Positions 8,335 through 16,811 of a stretch of DNA of 64,000 nt are shown piece after piece. The DNA lies in contig PCTW01000061.1 in NCBI GenBank assembly GCA_002786715.1, forward strand, positions 124,001 to 188,000, given 5' to 3'. Every line of letters begins with the position of its first letter. Position 1 is the first letter of the stretch. Both the position numbers and the translations under genes were made by a program. The notes beneath the pieces are model-generated. The model had not been told where the DNA came from, searched no databases, and saw only the letters and a list, made by a program, of their open reading frames with translations. This stretch comes from Bdellovibrio sp. CG22_combo_CG10-13_8_21_14_all_39_27 (lineage in GTDB: Bacteria > Bdellovibrionota > Bacteriovoracia > Bacteriovoracales > Bacteriovoracaceae).

Positions 8335-9384
8335 ATGTCTCAAGAAATTCAACGCAAAATTGATCATGATCCGGGCTCCCTTGTATATACGGGAACTCAT
8401 TCAGATGTGCCTGTTGAGATTCGTGTCATCTCTTATAGCTCAATGCATATTAAGGAACAATTTTATTCCCCTGAAACTTTACAGTTAATGGAACTGCCCA
8501 CAAATAGTGTTCATTGGATATCAGTCCATGGACTTCATGATGCTAGCGTTGTTGAAAAGATTGGTCATCATTTTGGTATAAGTGTTCTAACTCTTGAAGA
8601 TATTTTGAATGTCAACCAACGCCCTAAGTTTGAAGAAGGGGATGAGTATCTCTACACCGTTTTAAAGAAGATTGATTTTAATCGTTCAGAATATGAAATT
8701 AATTACGAGCAAATTTCTCTTATCTTAAAAAATAATGTGGTGATTTCTTTTAAAGAAAATAAATCTGAAATCTTTTTACGTTTTCTGGAAAGACTCAAAA
8801 CAGGTAAAGCAAAAGCACGAAACGAAAATGCTGATTTTCTTTATTATCGTTTACTAGATCAAATTATCGATCATTGCTTTTTAGGACTTTCACGCCTCGA
8901 AGATAGAATGTTATTGCTCGAAGGTACAATTGATAAGCAACAAACAATGGAAGGCGTACGAGAAATTCACGATTTTAGATCTGAGCTCCATGACCTACAG
9001 TTGGAAGTCTTTCCTTTGAAAGATATGATTGCTGATTTATTAAAATCTGATTATTTCGAAGACGAAAGTTTGCCTTATTTTAAAGATCTAAGAGACCATA
9101 TTTCTAAGATCAATGATGAAATTAAAGCTTTAGGAGATCATTCTGCTTCAATTCTTGATCTGATGTTATCATTGAACTCGTTTCGAATGAATGAAGTCAT
9201 GAGAACTCTAACTGTTTTCACCGCAATTTTCATGCCTTTAACTTTCATAACTGGTATTTACGGTATGAACTTTCAGCATATGCCTATTTTGCAATATCAA
9301 TATGGATTTTTGATTGTCCTGTGTCTTATGATTTTAATTGGCGTTGGAATGTTTTTGTTAATTAAAAGAAAAAATTGGCTCTAG
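8335..9384 (+). CDS. corA: CorA-family magnesium/divalent cation transporter
   Basis: A 349-residue pentameric Mg2+ channel subunit. The large N-terminal cytoplasmic domain and long stalk helix are followed by two C-terminal membrane helices (about 290-310 and 322-342). The signature YGMNF after TM1 is intact ([10 protein letters not shown]), and the positively charged tail KRKNWL matches CorA. AAAGGGG lies ahead of the ATG. Its stop overlaps the convergent rimK stop in the palindrome CTAG. Confidence 0.93.
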   Translation: MSQEIQRKIDHDPGSLVYTGTHSDVPVEIRVISYSSMHIKEQFYSPETLQLMELPTNSVHWISVHGLHDASVVEKIGHHFGISVLTLEDILNVNQRPKFEEGDEYLYTVLKKIDFNRSEYEINYEQISLILKNNVVISFKENKSEIFLRFLERLKTGKAKARNENADFLYYRLLDQIIDHCFLGLSRLEDRMLLLEGTIDKQQTMEGVREIHDFRSELHDLQLEVFPLKDMIADLLKSDYFEDESLPYFKDLRDHISKINDEIKALGDHSASILDLMLSLNSFRMNEVMRTLTVFTAIFMPLTFITGIYGMNFQHMPILQYQYGFLIVLCLMILIGVGMFLLIKRKNWL

Positions 9385-10286
9385 CCTCTCCCTTTGGCCT
9401 TTGCTCTTTTGTCTCTGACGTTATTTTCAATGTATTCAACAATAAGTCCCGCAACATTGACATCACTGGCCTTCTCAATACCTTCTAATCCTGGCGAAGA
9501 ATTGACTTCAATGATTAGAGGTCCTCTCTCTGAACGAATGAGGTCTACACCTGCCACATTGAGACCCATGACTTTTGCTGCTTTGACAGCGATCTTATGC
9601 TCTTCAGCTGTTAACTCAACAGGAATTGCGCTACCACCTCTATGAAGGTTGGAACGAAAGTCTCCTTCTTTTGCCACTCTCATCATAGAGGCTACGACTT
9701 TATCTCCGATGACGAAGCAACGAATATCTGAACCCGAGGCTTCTTTAATAAATTCTTGAACTAAAAAATTGGCATTTACTGCCTTGAAAGCTTCAATCAC
9801 ACTTTCAGCCGCTTTTTTAGTTTCGGCTAATACAACTCCTGCTCCTTGGGAGCCCTCTAGAAGTTTAACCACCACAGGTGATCCTCCGACCATAGCAATA
9901 AGCTCTTCTGTTTGCTGAGTGGCATGGGCAAATGCGGTGTTAGGCATTGGCATATTTTGATTGGCCAATAGTTGAAGTGATCTTAGTTTATCTCTTGCAC
10001 GACCAATAGCATTTGATTCATTGAGGGGATAGACTCCCATCATTTCAAATTGACGAACAACTGCCATTCCATAAAAGGTAATGCTCGAACCAATGCGAGG
10101 TACGATCGCATGGTAATCGATGAGCTTTTCTCCTTTATATGAAATGCAAGGAACGCTTGCCGTTATATCGATAGAACATCTCAAGGGATCAATAATGAGA
10201 GTTTCATGTCCACGATTTTGACATTCTTGAAAGAGTCTCAAAGTCGAGTAGAGTGTAAAGTTACGAGATAAAATGCCAATTTTCAT
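9381..10286 (-). CDS. rimK: RimK-family ATP-grasp ligase (ribosomal protein S6 glutamate ligase)
   Basis: A 301-residue ATP-grasp enzyme that adds glutamates to the C-terminus of ribosomal protein S6 or makes a similar amide bond. The family hallmarks are visible: an N-terminal preATP domain ([18 protein letters not shown]), [34 protein letters not shown], the DIRCFVIG metal/ATP region, and [12 protein letters not shown] near the end. The length is typical of RimK. The basic tail (KRAKAKGRG) is unusual but not diagnostic. A perfect -10 TATAAT lies 16 nt upstream of the ATG. Confidence 0.9.
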   Translation of the reverse strand: MKIGILSRNFTLYSTLRLFQECQNRGHETLIIDPLRCSIDITASVPCISYKGEKLIDYHAIVPRIGSSITFYGMAVVRQFEMMGVYPLNESNAIGRARDKLRSLQLLANQNMPMPNTAFAHATQQTEELIAMVGGSPVVVKLLEGSQGAGVVLAETKKAAESVIEAFKAVNANFLVQEFIKEASGSDIRCFVIGDKVVASMMRVAKEGDFRSNLHRGGSAIPVELTAEEHKIAVKAAKVMGLNVAGVDLIRSERGPLIIEVNSSPGLEGIEKASDVNVAGLIVEYIENNVRDKRAKAKGRG

Positions 10287-10302
10287 GAGACCATTCTAAA
10301 GG

Positions 10303-10308
10303 ATTATA
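10303..10308 (-). promoter_or_regulatory. -10 element for rimK
   Basis: A perfect TATAAT on the minus strand, 16 nt upstream of the rimK ATG. No clear -35. The leader would be very short. Confidence 0.35.
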
Positions 10309-10339
10309 TTTGAAGAGAGGAGAAGTTTTTTAAATCTCT

Positions 10340-11467
10340 TTAAGTAGTTAAGAACTCAAGGAGATCTGATTCCTGACCAAAAACGTCTTCGCGTCCAAGT
10401 TCCAATAATCTCTTGGTAAAGGGGGCTTCGAACAAAATATAGCTAATTAAGTCAGAAGCTTCATGCGCGTTTCCGAGACCATTAATAAAAAAGCGAATGG
10501 TCTTAGGCAGGCTATCAATCTCTTGTTCTGCGATAGTAGAGAGAAGTCGAGAAGGTGTAATCACTCGGTTTTCAATGATTCGAAGCTCACTCATTCCTTC
10601 AGGAATTTTAGAAACAGTACGGTTAATACGCTCTAGTCTTTCGAGATCAGTGTCCAGTGCATCAAGGAGAATCCCGTTTAAGATAACGGAGAAGATTTTA
10701 GCTGGGGTAGGAGGATTCGGATCATAGTAGCCCCACTGATCACGCTTACGAACACCCATGATAAGAAGTTTATCTGCACCTAACTTGATGGCCGGACTTA
10801 AAGGAGTGTAATCGCGCAATGAACCGTCGCCATAATAATTAGCGCCAATTTTAATCGACGGAAAAACCAAAGGAATTGCTGATGAGGCCATAATATGATC
10901 ATGAGTAAGTTCAGAGTGCAGGCCTTCTCGCTTAATTCTCCTCCAATGGGGAAGATTTTCTTGTCCCATGAAAAAAGTTTGAGAAATTCCTGTTGAGTAA
11001 CATACCATGGAGAGAGAAAGGGCTTCAAAAACGTTCCCATCAATGGCACGTCTTACATCTTTAAAATCGATATATTTTTTGAGTAATTTTTTGAGAGGAG
11101 CATTGTCTAATAATGAAAGTGATTTCTTATTAGTCTTCACTCCACCCAAAGACAAAGATCTGACCCATTGAAAACCATTGGTCGTTAGATTCATCGGATT
11201 TACATCCATAACATGAGATGAATGTAGACCTCCCCACAAATCCTGCAATTCTTGAGACAGGGCCATCATGTTTTGATTTCCCGCTCGAGAAGCAATAAAA
11301 CAAGCGTTGATGCCACCAGCACTTGTGCCGCAAAGATACTTAAACGGCCATTCTAAATTATTGCGTGCACAGATTTCAAAAAGTGCACTGAGTGCGCCAG
11401 CTTGATAAGCACCGCGCGCACCACCACCAGTTAAAACGAGGCCTATTTTTTTTGGAATTTTATTCAT
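10340..11467 (-). CDS. Patatin-like phospholipase
   Basis: A 375-residue lipid acyl hydrolase with a Ser-Asp dyad. The oxyanion loop GGGARGAYQAG starts at residue 14, the nucleophile elbow GTSAGG has Ser49, and the catalytic Asp lies in YGDGSLRDYTPLSP. There is no signal peptide, so it acts in the cytosol or is exported by another route. Patatins of predatory bacteria and intracellular pathogens often attack foreign membranes, but a housekeeping lipid role is equally possible. There is no ribosome site; a candidate -10 lies exactly 7 nt before ATG. Confidence 0.9.
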   Translation of the reverse strand: MNKIPKKIGLVLTGGGARGAYQAGALSALFEICARNNLEWPFKYLCGTSAGGINACFIASRAGNQNMMALSQELQDLWGGLHSSHVMDVNPMNLTTNGFQWVRSLSLGGVKTNKKSLSLLDNAPLKKLLKKYIDFKDVRRAIDGNVFEALSLSMVCYSTGISQTFFMGQENLPHWRRIKREGLHSELTHDHIMASSAIPLVFPSIKIGANYYGDGSLRDYTPLSPAIKLGADKLLIMGVRKRDQWGYYDPNPPTPAKIFSVILNGILLDALDTDLERLERINRTVSKIPEGMSELRIIENRVITPSRLLSTIAEQEIDSLPKTIRFFINGLGNAHEASDLISYILFEAPFTKRLLELGREDVFGQESDLLEFLTT

Positions 11468-11474
11468 TGGCTAT

Positions 11475-11502
11475 ATGATACTCCAACTCTGTCAGATAAC
11501 AA
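11475..11502 (-). promoter_or_regulatory. Candidate promoter giving a leaderless patatin mRNA
   Basis: On the minus strand TTGTTA (11497-11502), a 16-bp spacer and TATCAT (11475-11480), then 7 nt to ATG. The -35 overlaps the T-run of the terminator of the upstream gene. Confidence 0.45.
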
Positions 11503-11528
11503 AAAAAAAGGCCCGCTTAGGCGGGCCT
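11501..11528 (-). terminator. Rho-independent terminator of the small secreted protein gene
   Basis: GGCCCGC (11510-11516) pairs with GCGGGCC (11521-11527) around TTAG; nine T residues follow on the minus strand. Confidence 0.9.
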
Positions 11529-11550
11529 CATTTAATAAATAGTATTGAAT

Positions 11551-11757
11551 TTAATATTCGCCGCCTTCACTACTTTCTTCAGGAATATAAATTGAACTTG
11601 AATCAGTTGGCATTTCACTATCCATTGAAGAATCTGAAGTTGGAGTTGTTGTTGGAGCAACAATTTCCTCAGTTGTGCTTTCAAGATCGTCTTGCGCGTA
11701 AGCAAAAGAAAAACTAGTACCGAGAAGTAACAAAGATAAGAATAGACGTGTTTTCAT
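11551..11757 (-). CDS. Small secreted Ser/Thr/Glu-rich protein
   Basis: A 68-residue protein with a signal peptide (MKTRLFLSLLLLGTSFSFAYA). The mature part of about 47 residues is an acidic, low-complexity chain of Ser, Thr, Pro and Glu ending in EGGEY, and is probably disordered. The start ATG is set by CGGAGGA 5 nt upstream; an upstream in-frame extension is not supported. It is a monocistronic unit with its own terminator. No family recognised. Confidence 0.7.
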   Translation of the reverse strand: MKTRLFLSLLLLGTSFSFAYAQDDLESTTEEIVAPTTTPTSDSSMDSEMPTDSSSIYIPEESSEGGEY

Positions 11758-11946
11758 AATTCCTCCGTGGAACATGTATAATTGTTGCAGTCTTAGACTC
11801 ATTGAATGTGGGGGGATTTTCATCGAATTGAAGGGCTACCTTTGCCCTCCTCCTTAAAGTGATTTTACACCTCTTTTTAAAAAATGGTATCTAGGAGAAT
11901 TGTCATTTTTTTGTCTTATAAAACTGGTTAAGTACTGGGAAGGTTG

Positions 11947-12837
11947 ATGGGGAAAAAAGCTAGGGGTGCGGAAGCATTCGAAGAATTCTACTCTAAGGCT
12001 TGGGGTGAGCGTTGGCCAAAATTGAAGCAATCACTAGTAGGTCCAAAGACTTACGCTGCTATCAAGAATCCTCATTTTGAGGGGAATATCGATTGGTCCT
12101 CAATAAAAACTAAGGAATTATGGCCTCAAATTCACCTTTTAGAATGTGGTGGAACTTGGCCGGAAGTTGCCACTGATGAGCAGGGAAATAGGTCCCATTA
12201 CATGATGGATCCTGCCAGTTGTTTGGCTGCCCACTATTTAGGAGTAGAGCCAGGTGATGAGGTTTTGGATTTGTGTGCAGCTCCTGGCGGAAAAAGTTTA
12301 ATCCTTCTTAATAGACTCAAGGATCAAGGAAAACTTGTTTCGAACGACCGTTCACGCGACAGAAGAGAGCGCTTAAAACGTGTTCTCGCCGAGCACCACC
12401 CACTAAAAGAGAGTATTGATCTTCAAATCACTGGTCATGATGCTAGCTCTTGGTGTCTACATCAAAAAGAAGCTTTTGATAAAATACTTCTCGATGCTCC
12501 ATGCTCATCAGAACGTCATGTTTTTGAATCGCCTAAGCATTTAAATGAATGGGGTGAAGGCCGAACACAACGTTTATCAAAAGATCAATGGACAATGTTG
12601 GCCAGTGCTCTCGACGTGGTGAAAATCGGTGGCAGGATTATTTACTCGACATGTTCATTGTCGCCTCTTGAAAACGAAAAAATAATTGAAAAGCTTTTGG
12701 CCAAGAGAGGGGAGAGAGTTCGCCTCATCGACATTGATTCACCTTACATAGAGAAGGCCTCATTCGGTTACTATATGCTTCCAGATAACGGAGGGTGGGG
12801 ACCCATTTTTTTCTGTTTAATTGAACGAATTGGTTAG
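11947..12837 (+). CDS. RNA (cytosine-5) methyltransferase, RsmB/NSUN4-like
   Basis: A SAM-dependent m5C RNA methyltransferase of 296 residues. Motif I is DLCAAPGGKS; both catalytic cysteines are present, in DAPCSSERH and YSTCSLSP. There is no N-terminal NusB-like domain as in E. coli RsmB. Instead the N-terminus (FYSKAWGERWPKLKQSL) and the YMMDPASCLAAHYLG stretch resemble mitochondrial NSUN4, which methylates small-subunit rRNA. The target is therefore probably rRNA, but a tRNA cannot be excluded. An in-frame TTG directly precedes the chosen ATG. Confidence 0.82.
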   Translation: MGKKARGAEAFEEFYSKAWGERWPKLKQSLVGPKTYAAIKNPHFEGNIDWSSIKTKELWPQIHLLECGGTWPEVATDEQGNRSHYMMDPASCLAAHYLGVEPGDEVLDLCAAPGGKSLILLNRLKDQGKLVSNDRSRDRRERLKRVLAEHHPLKESIDLQITGHDASSWCLHQKEAFDKILLDAPCSSERHVFESPKHLNEWGEGRTQRLSKDQWTMLASALDVVKIGGRIIYSTCSLSPLENEKIIEKLLAKRGERVRLIDIDSPYIEKASFGYYMLPDNGGWGPIFFCLIERIG

Positions 12838-12920
12838 GATTTTTCTGAGGACTTTTGCTAATGCTCTGAGTAGTAAACGAACTTTCAAAGACTTAAAACG
12901 TGATATTTTAAAAAAGCCAT

Positions 12921-12949
12921 TTGAAATTAAGAGTTTATAAGTTTATTAT
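12921..12949 (+). promoter_or_regulatory. Sigma-70-type promoter for the 69-residue protein
   Basis: TTGAAA (12921-12926), a 17-bp spacer, TATTAT (12944-12949). The transcript would start about 28 nt before the ATG. Confidence 0.6.
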
Positions 12950-12983
12950 GAATTCATTATTTGTATCTCTTTCGGAGGAGTAA

Positions 12984-13193
12984 ATGGAAGTGGTTAAGAA
13001 AACTGACTCCTACACAATTATTAAAAAACGCTCTGGACGCTTCGGAGTTAAGCATAAAAATGGTCGTTGGATCAATGGCGATGAGAAAACGAAAGTTTTA
13101 CTTGCTGAAGGCTTAATTAAAGCACCTGCACCAAAAGAAGTTGCAGCAGAAGCTGGACCTGATACAACAACTGAAGAAGTTGGGGCTCAGTAA
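12984..13193 (+). CDS. Small basic protein of unknown function
   Basis: A 69-residue cytoplasmic protein. The first 45 residues are basic and beta-prone (SYTIIKKRSGRFGVKHKNGRW), and the rest is an Ala/Pro/Glu/Thr-rich flexible tail (KAPAPKEVAAEA). A good promoter, a strong ribosome site (GGAGGAG) and a terminator make it a well-expressed single-gene unit. The order (compact basic head, acidic tail) would suit an RNA- or DNA-associated protein, but this is inference only. Confidence 0.7.
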   Translation: MEVVKKTDSYTIIKKRSGRFGVKHKNGRWINGDEKTKVLLAEGLIKAPAPKEVAAEAGPDTTTEEVGAQ

Positions 13194-13215
13194 TTTCGTT
13201 TTAAAATTAAAATCT

Positions 13216-13246
13216 TTAAGGCCCGATATTTTCGGGCTTTTTTTTT
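13216..13246 (+). terminator. Rho-independent terminator
   Basis: GCCCGA (13221-13226) pairs with TCGGGC (13232-13237), followed by nine T residues. The next ATG is only 12 bp further on. Confidence 0.9.
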
Positions 13247-13258
13247 AGGTTTTAGCTT

Positions 13259-13792
13259 ATGAAGAACCCTGTCGAGTCACTCCATCAAAATATTGATCAG
13301 TTCTTTGAAAAGATTGTTTCCAAATATCCTGAAAAAATGAAATGTAAAATCAATTGCACACAATGCTGTCACGTTGACTTGAGCATTACCCAAGTCGAAG
13401 TTGTGCGAATTCAAGATTGGTTTAATGCATTAGATGAAGAGAGAAAAAAATCTTTAAAAGACTTATGGCAAAGCAAGCAACCTTTAGGGAAAAGCTATAC
13501 TTCCAATGAATCTAAGCCGTGTGCTTTCCTTTATGATGGTGGATGTTCGATCTATGAATCGCGGCCAACAATTTGTCGAAGTCACGGTCTCGCTTTAATG
13601 AGAACAGAAAACGAAAGTACTAAACATATCGATGCCTGCGAACTCAACTTTAAAGATCAATTACCTCCAATGGAAGATTGCCTTGATCTTGATCGTCTCA
13701 ATTCCTTATTGGTCGTCGCAAACAAAGTAATGAATTTCGATGATAAAAGAACAAGACTGAAAAAGTTAAAAGATTCTTTTTTAAATAAATAA
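13259..13792 (+). CDS. YkgJ-type cysteine-cluster protein
   Basis: A 177-residue protein of the YkgJ cysteine-cluster family, thought to bind Zn or an Fe-S centre. The cluster is visible as CKINCTQCC near residues 23-31 followed by CAFL...GGCSIYESRPTICRSHG. The exact biochemical role of the family is not established. The start ATG is 12 bp after the upstream terminator and has no Shine-Dalgarno, so the mRNA may be leaderless or the promoter may overlap the terminator; I see no convincing -10. Confidence 0.8.
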   Translation: MKNPVESLHQNIDQFFEKIVSKYPEKMKCKINCTQCCHVDLSITQVEVVRIQDWFNALDEERKKSLKDLWQSKQPLGKSYTSNESKPCAFLYDGGCSIYESRPTICRSHGLALMRTENESTKHIDACELNFKDQLPPMEDCLDLDRLNSLLVVANKVMNFDDKRTRLKKLKDSFLNK

Positions 13793-13939
13793 TTTGATGA
13801 AATCCCTATGACTTTTCACGTCAAGTCAAACTGATATCAATCTTATGTCAATTCTTAGTCAACTATGGCGAATCAACCTTCACACCCTTAAATATAGAGC
13901 TATCTTGGGAAAGAGGAAAAAAACTGATCGGAGGATGTT

Positions 13940-14524
13940 GTGAAAAAGTTCGTCCCTTTAATCATCACTTTCATTATCGGTGCCAGTATAGGCACTGTAT
14001 CTACATTTCTCATTCTGAGATCCTCAAATCCACAACAAGCTCAAAGGATGACATCTTCCGATCAATTTCAAGACGGCCACACATTGGATCATCTTTTTGA
14101 TCGAGCTTTTGATAGCGATTTTTTTGATCAATCGCAGAATCCTTTTGATGATATGAAGAAACTGCGAGAACGTATGCGCCAGCTTTATGGAGATAAGCAG
14201 TTTGATCAAGGCTTTGATGACTGGTATGGCAATCGGTTTGGTGGAAAACTTGGGGAAATAGAAAGCCGTGAAGATCATGAGTTTATTTATTTTGAAGTTG
14301 ATCTCAAAGATATCGATCAAGACTCTCTCAAATTCAATGTTCAAAATGGGCAAATGACAATTCAGGGAACGTACCAGCGCAATGAAGGTGGAACTTCGAT
14401 GAGCTCTACTTTTATGCGCTCGTTCCCTCTACCTCCAGGTATCAATGAGGCAGCTATGAGTTCTGAAATAAAAGATGAAAAATTGGTAATTAAATTTCCT
14501 AAAATGAGCGGTGAAACCATCTAA
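13940..14524 (+). CDS. Membrane-anchored Hsp20/alpha-crystallin-like protein
   Basis: A 194-residue protein with an N-terminal membrane anchor or uncleaved signal (VPLIITFIIGASIGTVSTFLIL, residues 5-26). A linker rich in Asp, Phe and Gln follows, then a C-terminal alpha-crystallin-like domain (DHEFIYFEVDLKDID, LKFNVQNGQMTIQG, RSFPLPPGI, IKDEKLVIKFPK). Small heat-shock proteins are normally soluble holdases; here the chaperone domain would face the periplasm (inference). A GTG start is set by CGGAGGA upstream. The gap before it (13793-13939) holds no gene I can support. Confidence 0.75.
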   Translation: MKKFVPLIITFIIGASIGTVSTFLILRSSNPQQAQRMTSSDQFQDGHTLDHLFDRAFDSDFFDQSQNPFDDMKKLRERMRQLYGDKQFDQGFDDWYGNRFGGKLGEIESREDHEFIYFEVDLKDIDQDSLKFNVQNGQMTIQGTYQRNEGGTSMSSTFMRSFPLPPGINEAAMSSEIKDEKLVIKFPKMSGETI

Positions 14525-14606
14525 CGACCTGTATTTTTTTCAGATGAATTGTTCCTTTTTTGAGAACGTGCTAAGTCCAAGCATATCTATAAATAAGGGG
14601 TTTAAC

Positions 14607-14939
14607 GTGAAGAAAATGGTCGTTCTATTGATGATGACTTTAAGTACAACTGCTTTTGCATCAACTGAGTTTGTTGATTGTTTCAGCATGAGAGGAACAG
14701 GACACGAGTTAACTCTTGTTGTTGCAAGACAAGAATTAAGACAGGTCAGAGTTCTTTCAAGTGGAAATCGTCAAAGAGCTTTTTTACCAATTAGATTAAA
14801 TAATCAAACAACGAGAGCATATAGCTTTTATAAGCTTCCAGGAACTTCAATGATTTTAGAAGTTAGCAATAGCATTCTAACCGACTTGAGAGGAATCGTA
14901 CGTGCTCTAGATGGAAGCGATACTTTTTCTTGTAACTAA
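14607..14939 (+). CDS. Small secreted protein of unknown function
   Basis: A 110-residue protein with a signal peptide (MVVLLMMTLSTTAFA-S). The mature part has two Cys (FVDCFSM near the start, FSCN at the end), compatible with a disulfide-tied beta domain. The GTG at 14607 is preceded by AAGGGG at 6-nt spacing, so the longer frame from 14511 that overlaps the sHsp gene is rejected. Its stop shares CTAA with the convergent methyltransferase and its terminator lies inside that gene. Confidence 0.7.
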   Translation: MKKMVVLLMMTLSTTAFASTEFVDCFSMRGTGHELTLVVARQELRQVRVLSSGNRQRAFLPIRLNNQTTRAYSFYKLPGTSMILEVSNSILTDLRGIVRALDGSDTFSCN

Positions 14940-15808
14940 TCTTTTAAAATTATCTTTTGTATTTTGTTAAGTGGGATATCCCCCGAAGTTTCGGGGGATT
15001 TTATTGTTGAAAAGGTTGAAAATTCGCAAAGATGACAGCTTAGCTGTTCGATCTTGGGTGAGCGATGGATAGAAACAAATTTCCAATCATTTCGAGTAAA
15101 GGCATGTTCCCATAAATGACGATCTTCAGCCGTCCAGTTGCATTCACCATGAATTCTTAAATCGCGATCTAAGAGCATTAAGCTTCTTTTGAGTTGAGAC
15201 TCATAGTTATTATTGATGCTTTCAAAAATAAGAGCACGAGGAGAGTGGCGCTCGCTTTTTAAGGGGATGGAATGAATGACCTTAAGCCATGAACGGGATT
15301 GAAGGTCAGGCAAAAGATCTCCATGGGATTCAATGGCCACGATTTTAAAATCACGAGAAGAAGATTCCCTTAAAAGTTGATTGATCAAATGTGAATAAGT
15401 TTTTCCTGTGGCCAAGTAGATAAAATAAACGTCTGCCCTTGGAATGTTCACTTCAGTTAAATGACCTTGAATAAGTTTTAGGTTGTTAAGTTTTAACTCT
15501 TGAGCACATGCTCTCGCAACTTGGAGCCTTTCTTCGACAACTTCAATCCCCCAAAAAGTAATATCAGAATAATTTTGGGCACCAGTTAAGACAAGCGAAC
15601 CAATACCACAGCCTAAATCAACAACTCGATCACCTGGTTTTAAGTTGAGCGAAGCTAAAATATTTGCAGCGTCTTCTTCACTGGTATAAAGAGCTTCTGG
15701 TAGTAATCGATCTCCAGCATAGGTTTCTGGTAGACCTTTGATAAGATCCTTTTCAATGGCTTCTAAATCGATGTTGAGTTGATTTAAAATTTGTTTTAGT
15801 AGTGCCAT
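14936..15808 (-). CDS. SAM-dependent class I methyltransferase
   Basis: A 290-residue Rossmann-fold methyltransferase. Motif I is VVDLGCGIGS, with GIEVVEERLQVAR as the acidic loop after strand 2 and RADVYFIYLATG as the motif IV region. The substrate is unknown. The layout resembles DOT1-like or PRMT-like protein methyltransferases more than small-molecule enzymes, but this is weak. The gene overlaps the end of menB by 13 bp, so the two are cotranscribed. The last 25 or so codons contain a perfect 10-bp hairpin that acts as terminator for the opposing gene. Confidence 0.75.
   Translation of the reverse strand: MALLKQILNQLNIDLEAIEKDLIKGLPETYAGDRLLPEALYTSEEDAANILASLNLKPGDRVVDLGCGIGSLVLTGAQNYSDITFWGIEVVEERLQVARACAQELKLNNLKLIQGHLTEVNIPRADVYFIYLATGKTYSHLINQLLRESSSRDFKIVAIESHGDLLPDLQSRSWLKVIHSIPLKSERHSPRALIFESINNNYESQLKRSLMLLDRDLRIHGECNWTAEDRHLWEHAFTRNDWKFVSIHRSPKIEQLSCHLCEFSTFSTIKSPETSGDIPLNKIQKIILKD
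14978..15003 (+). terminator. Terminator embedded in the opposing coding sequence
   Basis: ATCCCCCGAA (14978-14987) pairs perfectly with TTCGGGGGAT (14990-14999), followed by TTTTA. It serves the small secreted protein gene ending at 14939 but lies inside the 3' end of the minus-strand methyltransferase gene. Confidence 0.8.
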
Positions 15809-16692
15809 GGGAAACGAGAATAATCCTGATCTCTTTTTTCAAGAAAAGCATCTCTGCCTTCTTGAGCTTCTTCTGTACCATAAGCCAATCTCGTTGCTTC
15901 TCCAGCAAACATTTGCTGTCCTACTAAGCCATCATCGATGAGGTTGAATCCGAATTTAAGCATACGAATGGCCGTTGGAGATTTAGAATTTATTTCTTTC
16001 GCCCAAGCAAGTGCCTCGTTTTCAAGTTCTACATGAGGAACAACTGCATTAACCATGCCCATGCGATAAGCCTCTTCTGCTGAATAGTTTTTGCCCACGA
16101 AGAAAATTTCACGCGCAAATTTTTGTCCAACTTGGCGAGCAAGATAGGCAGAGCCATAGCCAGAATCAAAACTGGCCACGTCAGGATCAGTTTGCTTGAA
16201 AATGGCATGTTCTTTAGAGGCCAATGTGAGGTCGCAAATAACATGGAGTGAATGTCCTCCGCCAACGGCCCAGCCGGGGACTACCGCAATGACAACTTTG
16301 GGCATAAATCTTATCTGTCTTTGGACTTCCAAAATATGAAGTCTGCCTAACTTTGCTTTATCTATTTTTCCAGCATCGCCTTCATATTTGTAACCATCTT
16401 TTCCACGAATTCTTTGATCACCACCCGAGCAAAATGCCCATCCGCCATCCTTAGGAGAGGGACCATTTCCAGTGAGTAAAACAGTTCCAACATTACTTAA
16501 TGTTTTAACGTGCTCAAGGGCGATATAGAGTTCGTCAACGGTATGTGGTCGAAAGGCATTACGCACTTCTGGACGATTTATAGCGATTCTCACCGTTCCT
16601 TGATGACGGGCCTTGTGATAAGTAATATCAGTAAAATCGAAGCCAGAAATCTCATCCCAAAGCTCAGGATTGAAGATTGGTGAAATGCTCAT
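15796..16692 (-). CDS. menB: 1,4-dihydroxy-2-naphthoyl-CoA synthase
   Basis: MenB, a crotonase-fold enzyme that closes the second ring of menaquinone from o-succinylbenzoyl-CoA, 298 residues. Visible family features are RPEVRNAFRPHTVDEL, the long MenB insertion with CSGGDQRIRG, the oxyanion region VVPGWAVGGGHSLHV, DPDVASFDSGYGSAYLA, and the conserved C-terminus FLEKRDQDYSRFPWHY. I chose the ATG at 16692, preceded by AAAGGA with 6-nt spacing, over one at 16719 that lacks a ribosome site. No other men genes are nearby. It supports use of menaquinone or a related quinone. Confidence 0.93.
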   Translation of the reverse strand: MSISPIFNPELWDEISGFDFTDITYHKARHQGTVRIAINRPEVRNAFRPHTVDELYIALEHVKTLSNVGTVLLTGNGPSPKDGGWAFCSGGDQRIRGKDGYKYEGDAGKIDKAKLGRLHILEVQRQIRFMPKVVIAVVPGWAVGGGHSLHVICDLTLASKEHAIFKQTDPDVASFDSGYGSAYLARQVGQKFAREIFFVGKNYSAEEAYRMGMVNAVVPHVELENEALAWAKEINSKSPTAIRMLKFGFNLIDDGLVGQQMFAGEATRLAYGTEEAQEGRDAFLEKRDQDYSRFPWHY

Positions 16693-16758
16693 GGATAGTC
16701 CTTTAAAAAGATTCTCCATGGTCTAACAAATAGGCCTCTGTTTGGCAATTGAGACAGC

Positions 16759-16787
16759 TTGACAAGGTGCAAGTATAAGCGTTCAAT
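16759..16787 (+). promoter_or_regulatory. Candidate promoter for yaeQ-gluQ
   Basis: A perfect -35 TTGACA (16759-16764), 17-bp spacer, and TTCAAT (16782-16787) as a -10 with two mismatches. It lies in the divergent gap to menB. Confidence 0.4.
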
Positions 16788-16811
16788 GCCTCGAAATCAT
16801 AAGGAGTTTAA

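Noticed and set aside
13800-13939. Heat-shock (sigma-32) promoter for the sHsp gene
   Set aside because: No adequate CTTGAA/CCCCAT pair at the right spacing.
13846-13943. Possible short ORF in the gap before the membrane-anchored sHsp gene
   Set aside because: The frame does not close before the sHsp gene and there is no ribosome site; it simply reads into the next gene out of frame.
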